Source of the DNA: Halobaculum sp. MBLA0147
GTDB lineage: Archaea > Halobacteriota > Halobacteria > Halobacteriales > Haloferacaceae
Reading direction: 5' to 3'
DNA: 64,000 nt
Assembly: GCF_041361345.1 (NCBI RefSeq)
Contig: NZ_JBGKAD010000001.1
Coordinates: 2,790,001 to 2,854,000 of the forward strand
Below are positions 52,218-61,079 of the stretch, one piece after another (within the stretch, counting starts at the first letter, position 1; each line of letters opens with the position of its first letter). The notes beneath the pieces were generated by a model, which worked only from the letters and a program-made list of their open reading frames with translations, ran no database searches and was not told where the DNA came from. The translations under genes were made by a program, and so were the position numbers.

Positions 52218-53333
52218 GTGTCGCAGACACAGGCAGCGCGGTCCGAGCCGAGCGTGGCGCTGGGCGTCGGACTGACGGCGGTGGTGTTCCTCCTCGTCCA
52301 GCTCGGCGCGTTGGCACTCGTGCCGGACTTCTCTGCGGCCGGGCTCCAGGCGACCCCGGACCCCTCCGATCCGACGAACGCGGTCGTCTACGTCGGTGCC
52401 ATCCTCGTGATGACCGGGCTGATGCTCGCCGCGTTCAAGTTCGGCGTCGATCAACTCGTCCGTATCGTCATCCTCCTGACGAGTGGACTGCTCTCGTGGT
52501 ACGTGTTCGCCGTCGTGCTCCCCGGTCCGGCGGCGGTCGTCGCCGCCGCACTCGTCCCGGTGGCACTCCTCGTCTACCCGGAGTGGTACGTGATCGACGC
52601 CACCGGCGCGGTGATCGGCGCCGCCGCGGCGGGAGTGTTCGGAATCTCCTTCGGGCTCCTCCCGGCGATTCTCCTGCTCATCGTGTTGGCGGTGTACGAC
52701 GCGATCTCGGTGTACGGCACCGAACACATGCTGGACCTCGCCTCGGGCGTGATGGACCTGAACATCCCCGTCGTGCTCGTGATCCCACTCACGCTGGAGT
52801 ACTCGCTGCTCGACGACGACCCCGCGGCAGAGGCGGCGGGGCTCGACGAGACCGAAGCGGCGGAGACGGACCCCTCTGACGGGACCGAAGCGGCGGAGAC
52901 GGCGGCGGGAGGGAGAGCCGGCACCGTCGCAGACGGCTCCGGGAGTACGGACACGACAGACGTGGCGCCTCCCGACGCGGACACCACCGACGACCCCACG
53001 GAGCGGACGACCGACGACGACGGCGAGCGAGACGTGTTCTTCGTCGGGTTGGGTGACGCGGTGATGCCGACGGTGCTCGTCGCGTCCGCGGCGTTCTTCT
53101 CTCCGGCGCCGTCGCTAGGTGTGCCGGGGCTCGCGGGCCTCAACCTCCCGGCGCTGCTCGGGATGGTCGGCACCTTCGCCGGACTGGCGGTGTTGCTGAA
53201 GTGGGTGTTGGCCGGGCGTGCCCACGCCGGACTCCCGCTGCTCAACGGCGGCACGCTCGCCGGCTACCTCGTCGGCTCCGTGCTCGCCGGCGTCCCGCTC
53301 GTCACCGCACTCGGACTGGGGCCGTACCTGTGA
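52218..53333 (+). CDS. Presenilin-type intramembrane aspartyl protease (PSH), copy 1
   Basis: This 371-residue protein has about nine TM helices. The two catalytic aspartates appear in LAVYDAISVY (D161) and VGLGDAVMP (D280), and a GLPLLNGG segment stands in the place of the presenilin PAL motif. An acidic loop of about 60 residues (about 205-270) separates the two halves. It should cut substrate helices inside the membrane. The start is GTG 52218. The stop overlaps the GTG of a second, homologous gene. Confidence 0.9.
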   Translation: MSQTQAARSEPSVALGVGLTAVVFLLVQLGALALVPDFSAAGLQATPDPSDPTNAVVYVGAILVMTGLMLAAFKFGVDQLVRIVILLTSGLLSWYVFAVVLPGPAAVVAAALVPVALLVYPEWYVIDATGAVIGAAAAGVFGISFGLLPAILLLIVLAVYDAISVYGTEHMLDLASGVMDLNIPVVLVIPLTLEYSLLDDDPAAEAAGLDETEAAETDPSDGTEAAETAAGGRAGTVADGSGSTDTTDVAPPDADTTDDPTERTTDDDGERDVFFVGLGDAVMPTVLVASAAFFSPAPSLGVPGLAGLNLPALLGMVGTFAGLAVLLKWVLAGRAHAGLPLLNGGTLAGYLVGSVLAGVPLVTALGLGPYL

Positions 53334-54286
53334 GTCGACCGCGTGGCGACGCGGGCGGGCTCGCGGAGGTGCTGTCGCCGCGAGCACGCGGCGTCCTCGG
53401 CACCGGCGGGCTGTTCCTCGCGGTCCAGGTGCTCGCACTGGCGATCACGCCACGGCTCTCGACGCAGGGGGTCAGCTACGGCGAGGGTGGGGACGCGCTC
53501 GTCCCCCTCGTGCTCGGCCTCGTGCTCGGGACGCTGTTGGCGCTCGCGGTGACGCGGTGGGGACTCTCGGTCGCGATCCTCCGCGGGTTGACGTTCCTCT
53601 CGGTGGGCGTCTCCGTCTGGTTCGCCGCGGCGGCGTTCCTCGGGCCACTCCTCGGGGTCGTCCCGGCGGCGGCTGGCGCACTGGTCGTCTGGCGAGTCAG
53701 ACGGTGGGCGCTCCGCAACGCCGTGATCGCGGTCGGCGTCGCGGGCGCGGCGGGGGTGTTCGGCGCGAGTCTCGCGCCGCGGTTCGCCGCCGCCGCCCTG
53801 GTGGTCGTCGCCGTCTACGACGCCTACAGCGTCTACTACTCGGGACACATGGTGGAGTTGGCCGACGCGAGCGCCCGCCTCTCGCTGCCGAACGCCTTCG
53901 TCGTCCCGACGAGCGATCACGCGGACGGCGACGTGTCCGTGAGCGACTCGCGGGCGGACGCGACCGGAGAGGCAGGTGACGTGGCAGGGGCGACCGAGAC
54001 GGAATCGACCCCCGTCGTCGCGATGCTGGGTGCCGGGGACGCCCTGTTCCCCGCGCTGTTGGCGGCGAGCGCGGACGCACACACGGCGACGATCCAGGTC
54101 GTCGGCGGCGGCCCGCCGCTCGGTGTCGCGCCGTCGGCGTGGGGTGCAGTCGCCGGTGCGGTCGTCGGCTTCGCCGCACTCCAAGTGCTCGTCCACCGCC
54201 GCGGCGGCGTCCACGCCGGGCTACCCGCGATCAACGGCGGCGCGATCATCGGGTGGCTGGTGACTGGTGGCGTGGCGTTCCTGTGA
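53330..54286 (+). CDS. Presenilin-type intramembrane aspartyl protease (PSH), copy 2
   Basis: This 318-residue homologue of the preceding protein has catalytic motifs VVAVYDAYSVYY (D164) and MLGAGDALFP (D237) and a GLPAINGG segment. Its loop between halves is shorter. GTG 53330 overlaps the stop of copy 1 (GTGA), so the two proteins are made together. The level of difference suggests an old duplication, possibly forming a heteromeric protease. Confidence 0.88.
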   Translation: MSRPRGDAGGLAEVLSPRARGVLGTGGLFLAVQVLALAITPRLSTQGVSYGEGGDALVPLVLGLVLGTLLALAVTRWGLSVAILRGLTFLSVGVSVWFAAAAFLGPLLGVVPAAAGALVVWRVRRWALRNAVIAVGVAGAAGVFGASLAPRFAAAALVVVAVYDAYSVYYSGHMVELADASARLSLPNAFVVPTSDHADGDVSVSDSRADATGEAGDVAGATETESTPVVAMLGAGDALFPALLAASADAHTATIQVVGGGPPLGVAPSAWGAVAGAVVGFAALQVLVHRRGGVHAGLPAINGGAIIGWLVTGGVAFL

Positions 54287-54378
54287 GACGGTAGCCAGAG
54301 CGCCGGGAAGAACGACTCACACTCTCGGCCGTCTACCCACTCCGCCGACCCGTCCCGCTCTCGGGGCCGACTCTCACG

Positions 54379-54897
54379 TCAGTTACCGTCGGCCGCCTCG
54401 TCCACCTCGTCGGCCGCCTCGGCGGGTACTGCGTCGCGGACCTTCACCGCGACGCCGCTGTCGAACTCGCGCATCGCCGAGGCGGGTAACTCCGCCCGCC
54501 CGACGGCCAACAGCGCGCCGCGTTCGTGGACCACCAACACCTCGTCGCGCGAGCGGACATCGTCGTTGACCGACTGGACGAACTTCGCGAACGCGTTCTT
54601 CCCGTCGCGGACGAACGGCTCGCTCTCGTCGCCAACGACCACGCGGTTCGCCGGCGCGTCCAGCGCCCGCTGGAGTCGCCGCCCACCGGCGAGTCCGAGC
54701 GTGAACCGCCCGTCCGTCCCGAAGCTGACGATCCGCTCGCCGTCCGGCGTCAGTACCTGTCGCGGCCGCCCGCCCGTCGAGCGGCGTACGTCCAACTCCT
54801 CGGCCTCCGTCGTGGGGAACAGCGCCGTGCCGGCGCCGGCACCGAACTGGTAGTCGGCGACGGTCCGGAGCTGTCCCAGGTCGCGTGCGTCCGTCAC
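54379..54897 (-). CDS. PUA domain protein
   Basis: This 172-residue protein has an N-terminal region (DLGQLRTVADYQFGAGAGTA, LFPTTEAEELDVRR) and a PUA RNA-binding domain (LTPDGERIVSFGTDGRFTLG... VVHERGALLAVGRAEL). Proteins of this build bind structured RNA, often as tRNA- or rRNA-modification partners. GTG 54897 overlaps the stop of the upstream NYN nuclease gene (GTGA at 54894-54897), linking it to RNA processing. Confidence 0.87.
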   Translation of the reverse strand: MTDARDLGQLRTVADYQFGAGAGTALFPTTEAEELDVRRSTGGRPRQVLTPDGERIVSFGTDGRFTLGLAGGRRLQRALDAPANRVVVGDESEPFVRDGKNAFAKFVQSVNDDVRSRDEVLVVHERGALLAVGRAELPASAMREFDSGVAVKVRDAVPAEAADEVDEAADGN

Positions 54898-55391
54898 AGC
54901 AGGAACGTCTCCTGGCGCTCGTCCATGTCCACGAACGTCGTCGCGGCGGCTTCGAGTTCCTCCGCGACGGACGGGCCGAACCCCATCACCTCGGTGCGGA
55001 CGCCCTCGTGGCGCAGGTGACGACACAGCCGCGAGAAGTCGCCGTCACCCGTCGCCAGCACGAGCACGTCGACGTGATCCGCCAGCGTCACGGCGTCGAG
55101 ACTCATCCCCACGTCCCAGTCGGCCTTCTGCGAGCCGTCCGGGAACGTCTTGATGTCCTTCACTCTCGTCTCGAAGCCGATGTCCCGCAGCGCCTGGAAG
55201 AACGACTCCTCGTCCGGGGAGTCGGCGCGGATCACGTAGGCGATGGCCCGCACCAGGTCGCGGTCTTGGACGGCCTTCTCCAACAGTTTCCCGTAGTCGA
55301 CCTTCTGGGAGTAGAGACTCTGAGCCGAGTGGTAGAGGTTCTGCGCGTCGGCGATGACGCCGACCCGCTGGGCGTCGTGTACGCTCGTCAC
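54894..55391 (-). CDS. NYN domain (LabA/DUF88-like) putative RNase
   Basis: This 165-residue PIN-like nuclease begins RVGVIADAQNLYHSAQ, where D15 is the first metal ligand. The later acidic residues are LVLATGDGDFSRLCRHLR (GDGD). It has the size and fold order of LabA-type NYN proteins, which are predicted to cleave RNA. GTG 55391 fits a reverse gctaagc box about 26 bases upstream. It is coupled to the PUA gene, so an RNA target bound by the PUA partner is likely. Confidence 0.88.
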   Translation of the reverse strand: MTSVHDAQRVGVIADAQNLYHSAQSLYSQKVDYGKLLEKAVQDRDLVRAIAYVIRADSPDEESFFQALRDIGFETRVKDIKTFPDGSQKADWDVGMSLDAVTLADHVDVLVLATGDGDFSRLCRHLRHEGVRTEVMGFGPSVAEELEAAATTFVDMDERQETFLL

Positions 55392-55545
55392 GTCTCTGTC
55401 GTTCGGTCCGAGAAGCTTAGCGGTGTCGACCGGCGGTGCGTACGGGCCGTCGGTGTCGACCGGCAGCACCCGTGGAGACTGTCAGAGCGGGTACGAGCGT
55501 CTCTCCGCGCGTGGTGGTGCCGGTTCCCGTGGTCGACCGGTTCGG

Positions 55546-56796
55546 TCAGACCGGTTCGCCGAAGGCGTACATCGTGTTCTGGCCGGTGATCTCGACCTCG
55601 AGGAAGTCGCCGGGTTCGATCCCGTGGTCGTCGGCGTGTTGGACGATCACCTGCCGGTACGCCGAGTCGCGACACTTCACGGAGTCGGCGGTCCCCTCCT
55701 CGACGACCAACACCTCGTGACGCTCGCCGACCATCTCCTCGTAGGCCGCCTCGACGATCTCCCGCTTGGCGGTGCTCATCTCCTTCGAGCGCTCCTTCTT
55801 GATCGTCCCGCCGAGCCCCTTCATCTCCGCGGCGTCCGTGCCGGGCCGCTTCGAGAAGCGGGTGACGTTCACCTTCTCCGGGCGCACCTCCCGCAACAGC
55901 GCCATCGACTGCTCGTGGTCGTGGTCCGTCTCCGTCGGGAACCCGACGACGAAGTCCGTCGACAGCGTCCAGTGGTCCAGTCGCTCGTCGAACGTCTCGA
56001 CGATCTCGACGAACTTCTCGACGCGGTGTTGCCGGCGCATATCTTCCAACACGTCGTCGCTGCCGGACTGCACCGGGAGGTGGATGAAGTCGTACAGTTC
56101 CTCGTTGCGGGCGAACACGTCGGCCAACTCCTCGCGAATGCCGTGGACGCCGCCGGGGTTCGCCATCCCGACACGCACTCGGAAGTCCCCCTCGATGTCG
56201 CAGATCCGGTCGAGCAGCTCCGGGAGCTTCCGCTCGTCGTCGTCCCACCCGTAGACGCCGGTGTCCTGGCCGGTGACGCGGATCTCGCTGGCGCCGGCGT
56301 GGACCAGCGCCCGCGCCTTGTCGACGTTCTCTGCGACCGGCGGGGAGTCGATCCGGCCGGTGGCGAACTTGGTGATACAGTACGAACAGTTGCTCATACA
56401 GCCGCGAGCGATGGGGAGGATCCCGACCTCGCCGTCGAGGACGGGCTCGGTGCCGTCGGTGGTGGTCGGACACTCCCCGTTGCGGATCGCCGTCGGCACC
56501 TCGTCCCAGTGGAGCACCTGCGCGTCCACGTCCGCCTCGGCGAACTCCTCGCCTTGGGCGAGTGCCATACAGCCGGTGACGATCAGGTCGGCGGCGGTGT
56601 CGTCCAACTCCTCGGCGCGCCGCAGCATGTTCCGCTCCGTCTTCTCGACGACCGTACACGTGTTGAGGATGGCAACGTCGGCCTCCTCGGGGCCGTCGGC
56701 CGGCCGGTGGCCGCCGTCCCGGAGCGACCGCTCGATCCGGCGGCTCTCCCCCCGGTTCGAGGTACAGCCGTAGGTCTCGATGTGGTAGGTCGCCAT
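55546..56796 (-). CDS. tRNA t6A37 methylthiotransferase (archaeal/eukaryotic MtaB type)
   Basis: This 416-residue radical-SAM methylthiotransferase has N-terminal cluster cysteines C11, C47 and C76, and a radical-SAM cluster C133, C137 and C140 (CMSNCSYC). The C-terminal TRAM RNA-binding domain spans about 355-416 (LVVEEGTADSVKCRDSAYRQ). It converts t6A37 to ms2t6A in tRNAs reading ANN codons. ATG 56796 fits the conserved YHIETYGC start. It is transcribed alone. Confidence 0.95.
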   Translation of the reverse strand: MATYHIETYGCTSNRGESRRIERSLRDGGHRPADGPEEADVAILNTCTVVEKTERNMLRRAEELDDTAADLIVTGCMALAQGEEFAEADVDAQVLHWDEVPTAIRNGECPTTTDGTEPVLDGEVGILPIARGCMSNCSYCITKFATGRIDSPPVAENVDKARALVHAGASEIRVTGQDTGVYGWDDDERKLPELLDRICDIEGDFRVRVGMANPGGVHGIREELADVFARNEELYDFIHLPVQSGSDDVLEDMRRQHRVEKFVEIVETFDERLDHWTLSTDFVVGFPTETDHDHEQSMALLREVRPEKVNVTRFSKRPGTDAAEMKGLGGTIKKERSKEMSTAKREIVEAAYEEMVGERHEVLVVEEGTADSVKCRDSAYRQVIVQHADDHGIEPGDFLEVEITGQNTMYAFGEPV

Positions 56797-56880
56797 TCGA
56801 GTGCTCACGAGTAGTGGAGCGGCGCGAATGAGGGTTGCGGTGTGGGTCGCACCGGGTACGGGGCGTCGATCGCCCGAGAC

Positions 56881-57084
56881 TCACCGCCGCCGTCGGTAGT
56901 CGAGCCAGAACAGCCCGGAGAACGTCCCGAAGAACACGAGCACCTGGACGAGTCGCGGGAGCGACTCCGGTTCCGCCGGGCGGTCGAACAGTACCGCGGT
57001 CACGACACCGGCGACGACGAGCGAGACGAACAGACTCCCGAACGTCACTGCGAGCGCCACTCGCGGCGGTCGATCCCAGTCCAC
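56881..57084 (-). CDS. Small two-TM membrane protein
   Basis: The 67-residue protein has two hydrophobic helices (VALAVTFGSLFVSLVVAGVV and LVQVLVFFGTFSGLFWLDY) and a basic C-terminus (RRRR). GTG 57084 lies about 28 bases after a reverse aaacttc box, supporting a leaderless start. I recognise no family. It is divergent from another small membrane protein gene across a region with a dyad. Confidence 0.65.
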   Translation of the reverse strand: MDWDRPPRVALAVTFGSLFVSLVVAGVVTAVLFDRPAEPESLPRLVQVLVFFGTFSGLFWLDYRRRR

Positions 57085-57239
57085 ACTACTCGATTCGGGC
57101 GAGCGGGGCGTGAAGTTTCCGACGTGTCTCGCCGTGAGAGACGGGAGTGCCATGCTGGTCGGGTGGGGACTACACGAAGCCGGTACGCCCGGGATACCGA
57201 CACGGCTCCGCCCGTGGTACCGTCCGAATACGCGTCGGC

Positions 57240-57254
57240 TCTCACAGTGTGAGA
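57240..57254. promoter_or_regulatory. Dyad tctcac-agt-gtgaga upstream of a small membrane protein gene
   Basis: Six perfectly complementary base pairs surround a 3-base centre, just before the TATA-like gattttgatt (about 57265-57274) of the gene starting at 57298. It may be a regulator site or may form a short hairpin. Confidence 0.4.
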
Positions 57255-57297
57255 CTGTGACTGGGGATTTTGATTCCTCGCGCCAAGTGACTGGGAC

Positions 57298-57525
57298 GTG
57301 TTCCAGCTGACCCCTTCGGACGCCGACCTGTTCTGGTATCTGAGTCGGGTCGTGTTCGTCGGCGGGTTGGGTTACATGCTGATCTTCGCGTTCGGCGGGG
57401 AGCCTCTCCCCTCGACGGGCGTCGACTTCTGGCTGGGTGTCGTCGCACTCGCCCTGGTCCCGACGTTGGAACACCTCTCCGACAGCACACCGCTCCACGA
57501 AGAGATCGACTTCGACGACGAGTGA
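57298..57525 (+). CDS. Small two-TM membrane protein with acidic tail
   Basis: The 75-residue protein has two hydrophobic segments (YLSRVVFVGGLGYMLIFAF and WLGVVALALVPTLEHL) and ends EEIDFDDE. GTG 57298 lies about 27 bases after an AT-rich gattttgatt box, as for a leaderless mRNA. Family and function are unknown to me. Confidence 0.65.
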   Translation: MFQLTPSDADLFWYLSRVVFVGGLGYMLIFAFGGEPLPSTGVDFWLGVVALALVPTLEHLSDSTPLHEEIDFDDE

Positions 57526-57738
57526 GTCTCTCCTCGGGGCTCTGGTGGCACTCCGTCGGTCGTGCCAGCCACCCGAGTCCCGGCCGCGGTGTGGGGACAC
57601 CCCGTCGGAACGCCCCCGACCCGAAGACGGCCGTGTTCCTCCGACCAGTCTGTGAGACCTCCTCCTCGTGTCTCGCGGCGGGTAACTTCGAGTCGACTCC
57701 CCGAACGTTCAAGCGGCGGGCGCCACCACGAGACGGAC

Positions 57739-58011
57739 GTGAGTACCACGGTGCGGATCGTGAAGACGGCCGACGTGCTCGGGGGTGACCCGCGACTGGA
57801 GGGGACGCGAGTGGGCGTCTTCGAGGTCGGGTCGGCGGTCCGAGACGGCGGCCACCCGCCGGAGGCGGTCGCCGAGGAGTTCGGTATCGACATCGAGCAG
57901 GTGGCGGCGGCGCTGCAGTACTACGACGATCACCCGGAGCTGATGGACACCCTCCGGACCCAACGGCGCGCCCGCCGCCTCGCCACCGAGGAGCGTGCCG
58001 ACGACGAGTGA
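57739..58011 (+). CDS. DUF433 family protein
   Basis: This 90-residue protein has the DUF433 pattern: DVLGGDPRLEGTRVGVFEVG, then PPEAVAEEFGIDIEQVAAAL, then QYYDDHPELMD. The domain is a small HTH-like fold, often an antitoxin paired with a PIN or DUF5615 toxin. No toxin gene adjoins this one, so it is either an orphan or a regulator. The start is GTG 57739. The gap 57526-57738 contains its promoter and no other gene that I can support. Confidence 0.87.
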   Translation: MSTTVRIVKTADVLGGDPRLEGTRVGVFEVGSAVRDGGHPPEAVAEEFGIDIEQVAAALQYYDDHPELMDTLRTQRRARRLATEERADDE

Positions 58012-58132
58012 GGTGGTTCGTTGCGGACGGCGACCGCCCGAGCGACGCGAGTCGTCACCCGTCCGGTCCGCGGAACTGTCTCACACACCTGGGAGAGGAC
58101 TTTTGACCCTCACCGCGACGCAGTAGACGAGG

Positions 58133-58852
58133 ATGTTCCCCGAACTGATCGAGACCGATCGCCTCCGCCTGGAGCGTCACGACCGCGCCGTCACCCCGCG
58201 ACAGTTCTACGCCGCCGGCGGTGCCGGCCAGTCCGAGACCGTCGCCGAGGAGACGGAGTACGTCTCCTGGGAGCCACACCCACACCCGAAGGAGAGCCAC
58301 GACGTGCGCGAGCAGTTCCGCGAGCAGTGGGAAGAACGCGAGGGACTCGTCTACGCCGTGGTCCCGAAAGCGACGGAACCCGGCGGCGAGCGGTACGCCG
58401 GGAGTGCCGGGCTCGGGCTCGACTGGGACACACAGACGGCGACACTGGGCATCTGGCTCCGGAAGCCGTACTGGGGTCGTGGCTACTCCGGCGAGCGCGC
58501 GGCGGCGCTGGCGAGTCTCGCCTTCGACCGCCTCGACCTCGAGTTGGTCGCCACGGAGGTGCTCCCGGCCAACGAGCAGTCGCTGCGCGCCGTCGAGAAG
58601 TACGTCGACAGGCTCGGCGGCCACCGCGAGGGGCGCTTCCGGAACCGGATCGTCCCGGAAGGTGGCGACGGCCCGTCGGACGTGTACCGCTTCAGTGTCT
58701 CGCGGACGGAGTACGAGGCGGCCGTCGGCGACGAGTCGCTCGCGACGTTCCACGACGAGTTGGCCGAGCCGACGCTCGCCGGCGTCGCTCCCGACGACGC
58801 GACGTGGGTGCCCGACGAGGACGGCGAGGACGGAGAGACGACTCGAAACTGA
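58133..58852 (+). CDS. RimJ/RimL-type GNAT acetyltransferase
   Basis: This 239-residue GNAT protein begins FPELIETDRLRLERHDRAVT, typical of the RimJ/RimL group. The acetyl-CoA loop is GRGYSGERAAALASLAF, and late-domain residues are EVLPANEQSLRAVEKYVDRL. The C-terminal ~50 residues are an acidic addition. It probably acetylates an N-terminus or small amine. ATG 58133 lies after an acttttgac box (26-34 bases). Confidence 0.88.
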   Translation: MFPELIETDRLRLERHDRAVTPRQFYAAGGAGQSETVAEETEYVSWEPHPHPKESHDVREQFREQWEEREGLVYAVVPKATEPGGERYAGSAGLGLDWDTQTATLGIWLRKPYWGRGYSGERAAALASLAFDRLDLELVATEVLPANEQSLRAVEKYVDRLGGHREGRFRNRIVPEGGDGPSDVYRFSVSRTEYEAAVGDESLATFHDELAEPTLAGVAPDDATWVPDEDGEDGETTRN

Positions 58853-58933
58853 TCCGTCTGGCGGCGACTCCCGGCAGGTGAGACCGTCGCCGCGACCCGA
58901 CACGTCGAAGTCGCTCCGGGCCGAACCGCGGGT

Positions 58934-59785
58934 ATGAACGAGTCGGGACTCCAGGCGCTGGTCGACCAGCCCACGTTCCGGGAGCGTGTCGAGACCGGCA
59001 CGTACCCGTCGTGGGTGCGCGACCACTGGGAGAGCTTCTACGAGGGGCTCACCGGGGAACACGACGGCGAGCCGTTCCCGTGTTTCTTCGGCAAGGAGTC
59101 TGTCGAGGCAGGTGACCCGCTGTACACCGTCGTCCCGTCGACCACGGACCCGGACGCACTGCTGGGGCTCCGCGACACGCTGCGGGAGTACCTCGCCGTC
59201 TGGGACGACCACAGCAAGCGGGCGTCGCTGGTGACGTTCTTCCGACCGCCGGAGCGGGAGCTGTCGGAGGCGGACTACCACGAGCGCCTCTGGCACGTGC
59301 TCCAGTTCCTCCACGTCCACGACCCCGAGCCGTGGCCCGAGGAGTTCCCCACCGATCCCGACGACCCGTACTGGGAGTTCTGTTTCGACGGGGAGCCGAT
59401 CTTCCCGACCTGTCGTGCGCCGTTCTACGAGGACCGGCAGAGCCGTTACTGTCCCGTCGGGTTGGAGATCACCTTCCAGCCACGGGCGCTGTTCGAGGGG
59501 ATGGGCGTGACCGGCGACACCGCGGCCGGCGAGCGGGCCCGCGAGACGATCCGCGAGCGGGCCGAGGCGTACGACGGCGTCTGTCCCCACGCGGATCTCG
59601 GCGACTGGGGTGTCGAGGGGGACCGCGAGTGGCGCCAGTACATGCTGGAGGCGGACGCCGACCAGTCCCCAGACCAGTGTCCCGTCGAGGTGACGCGTGA
59701 ACACCCGAAGGTCGACCCGGCGTTCGACCCGGTCGCGGGGGCACCGGCCGAGACGGACGGTGGCAGCGTGGGTGAGGAGTCGTGA
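58934..59785 (+). CDS. YqcI/YcgG family protein
   Basis: The 283-residue protein contains [20 protein letters not shown] near residue 48 and [20 protein letters not shown] near 155. These are core marks of the YqcI/YcgG family. Some members (GntA) are heme-dependent N-hydroxylases, so an oxidative role on an amine or guanidine is possible. Its stop overlaps the GTG of the isochorismatase-like gene (59782-59785), which points to a shared pathway. Confidence 0.87.
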   Translation: MNESGLQALVDQPTFRERVETGTYPSWVRDHWESFYEGLTGEHDGEPFPCFFGKESVEAGDPLYTVVPSTTDPDALLGLRDTLREYLAVWDDHSKRASLVTFFRPPERELSEADYHERLWHVLQFLHVHDPEPWPEEFPTDPDDPYWEFCFDGEPIFPTCRAPFYEDRQSRYCPVGLEITFQPRALFEGMGVTGDTAAGERARETIRERAEAYDGVCPHADLGDWGVEGDREWRQYMLEADADQSPDQCPVEVTREHPKVDPAFDPVAGAPAETDGGSVGEES

Positions 59786-60345
59786 CCACGCCGGCGCTCG
59801 TCCTCGTCGACTTCCAGGTCGGGTTCCACGACGAGCGGTGGGGCGAGCGGAACAACCCAGACGCCGAGTCGCACGCTCGGGAGTTGTTGGCCGCGTGGCG
59901 CGATCGCGGGTGGCCGGTCGCACACGTCCGCCACGACTCGACGGAGCCGGACTCGCCGCTCCGCCGCGGCGAGCCGGGGTTCGCGTTCCTCGACGGACTC
60001 GGCCCGCGAGAGGACACCGCCGCCACGGAGGCGACGTTCACGAAGCGTGTCAACGGCGCGTTCGTCGACACGGAACTCGCGGGGTGGCTCGACGACCACG
60101 AAGTCCGAGAGGTGGTCGTCTGTGGGTTGACGACGGACCACTGCGTCTCGACGACGGTGCGGATGGCGGAGAACCGCGGCTACGACGTGCGTGTCGTCCG
60201 CGACGCGACGGCGACCCACGCGCGGACACTCGACGGAGAGACGATCCCGCCAGAGACGGTTCACCGCACCGCACTCGCTCACCTCGCCGGAGAGTTCGCG
60301 GCCGTCGTGACGACCGAGACGGTGCTCGCCGAGGCGACCGCGTAG
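59782..60345 (+). CDS. Cysteine hydrolase, isochorismatase family
   Basis: This 187-residue hydrolase has the family triad: D10 in LVDFQVGF, K about 89 in TKRVNGAF and C about 120 in [14 protein letters not shown]. Members hydrolyse amides, isochorismate, nicotinamide or related compounds; this one lacks clear substrate marks. It is translationally coupled to the YqcI/YcgG gene. Confidence 0.9.
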   Translation: MTTPALVLVDFQVGFHDERWGERNNPDAESHARELLAAWRDRGWPVAHVRHDSTEPDSPLRRGEPGFAFLDGLGPREDTAATEATFTKRVNGAFVDTELAGWLDDHEVREVVVCGLTTDHCVSTTVRMAENRGYDVRVVRDATATHARTLDGETIPPETVHRTALAHLAGEFAAVVTTETVLAEATA

Positions 60346-60348
60346 CGG

Positions 60349-60420
60349 AGTCACCCGCTACTCCGACTCGCTCCGGCCGACCGGCCGAGCGAAGTCACTC
60401 GCTACTCCGTCTCGTCTCCG
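60349..60420. repeat. 54-bp spaced direct repeat touching the GNAT stop codon
   Basis: The block agtcac(c/t)cgctactccg begins at 60349 and 60403. The second copy covers the stop of the minus-strand GNAT gene, and the first lies just after the + strand isochorismatase stop. Confidence 0.85.
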
Positions 60421-60953
60421 TCGAGCGGCCGCGCGACCATCTCGCCCCAGTGTTCGAAGCCGTGGTCGCGGTAGAAGGCCCGAGCGCGCTCGTTCTCGCG
60501 GTCCACGTCGAGCACCATCCGGTCGAGTGGGAGCCGTTGGTCGCGCGCCACCTCGAGGGCGGCCGTCAACAGCCGGTCGGCCACGTCCGTCCCGCGGTAC
60601 CGCGGCGCGACGTAGATCTCGTTGAGCACCGCGGCGTCCCAGACGAACGCCATCGACTCCGGCAACACGAAGACGTACCCTGCGATCTGGGTCGCCGATC
60701 TCGATTCGCCGGCAGGAGTGCTCTCGCCGCCGGCTTCCTCGTTCTCGACCGCCGCGAGCTGCACACACCGCGGATTCTCGTCGACACAGCGTTCCACCCA
60801 CCCGAGCCAGCGGGTGCGGTAGTCGTCGTCGAGTTTCTCGTGGTAGGCGTCGCGTTTCGTCTCGCCGCCGGCCTCGCCCAGTCCCGTCTCGAAGGCGCGC
60901 TTCAGGTCCCAGAGTTCGTCCGCGTCCGCCGTCTCGTAGGCTCGAACGTTCAC
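60402..60953 (-). CDS. GNAT family N-acetyltransferase
   Basis: This 183-residue GNAT protein has a core strand ESMAFVWDAAVLNEIYVAPR and an acetyl-CoA loop APRYRGTDVADRLLTAAL. The C-terminal motif is DRENERARAFYRDHGFE. A polar insert (about 77-95) precedes the core. GTG 60953 fits a reverse cttgaatc box 26-33 bases upstream better than GTG 60959. The substrate is unknown. Confidence 0.88.
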   Translation of the reverse strand: MNVRAYETADADELWDLKRAFETGLGEAGGETKRDAYHEKLDDDYRTRWLGWVERCVDENPRCVQLAAVENEEAGGESTPAGESRSATQIAGYVFVLPESMAFVWDAAVLNEIYVAPRYRGTDVADRLLTAALEVARDQRLPLDRMVLDVDRENERARAFYRDHGFEHWGEMVARPLDGDETE

Positions 60954-61079
60954 GACCACGCTCGGGACGCCGACGGATTCAAGCTTGCCACGGCGGCGAG
61001 TCGCGGGGCGGGAACGTCGGCGGAACTAGACGCGTGCCGCCACCCGACGATCCGGCGGTGGTTCCGACCGTCGCCCGTC

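Noticed and set aside
57739-58011. Toxin-antitoxin module built on the DUF433 gene
   Set aside because: No PIN, DUF5615 or other toxin-like gene lies next to it.
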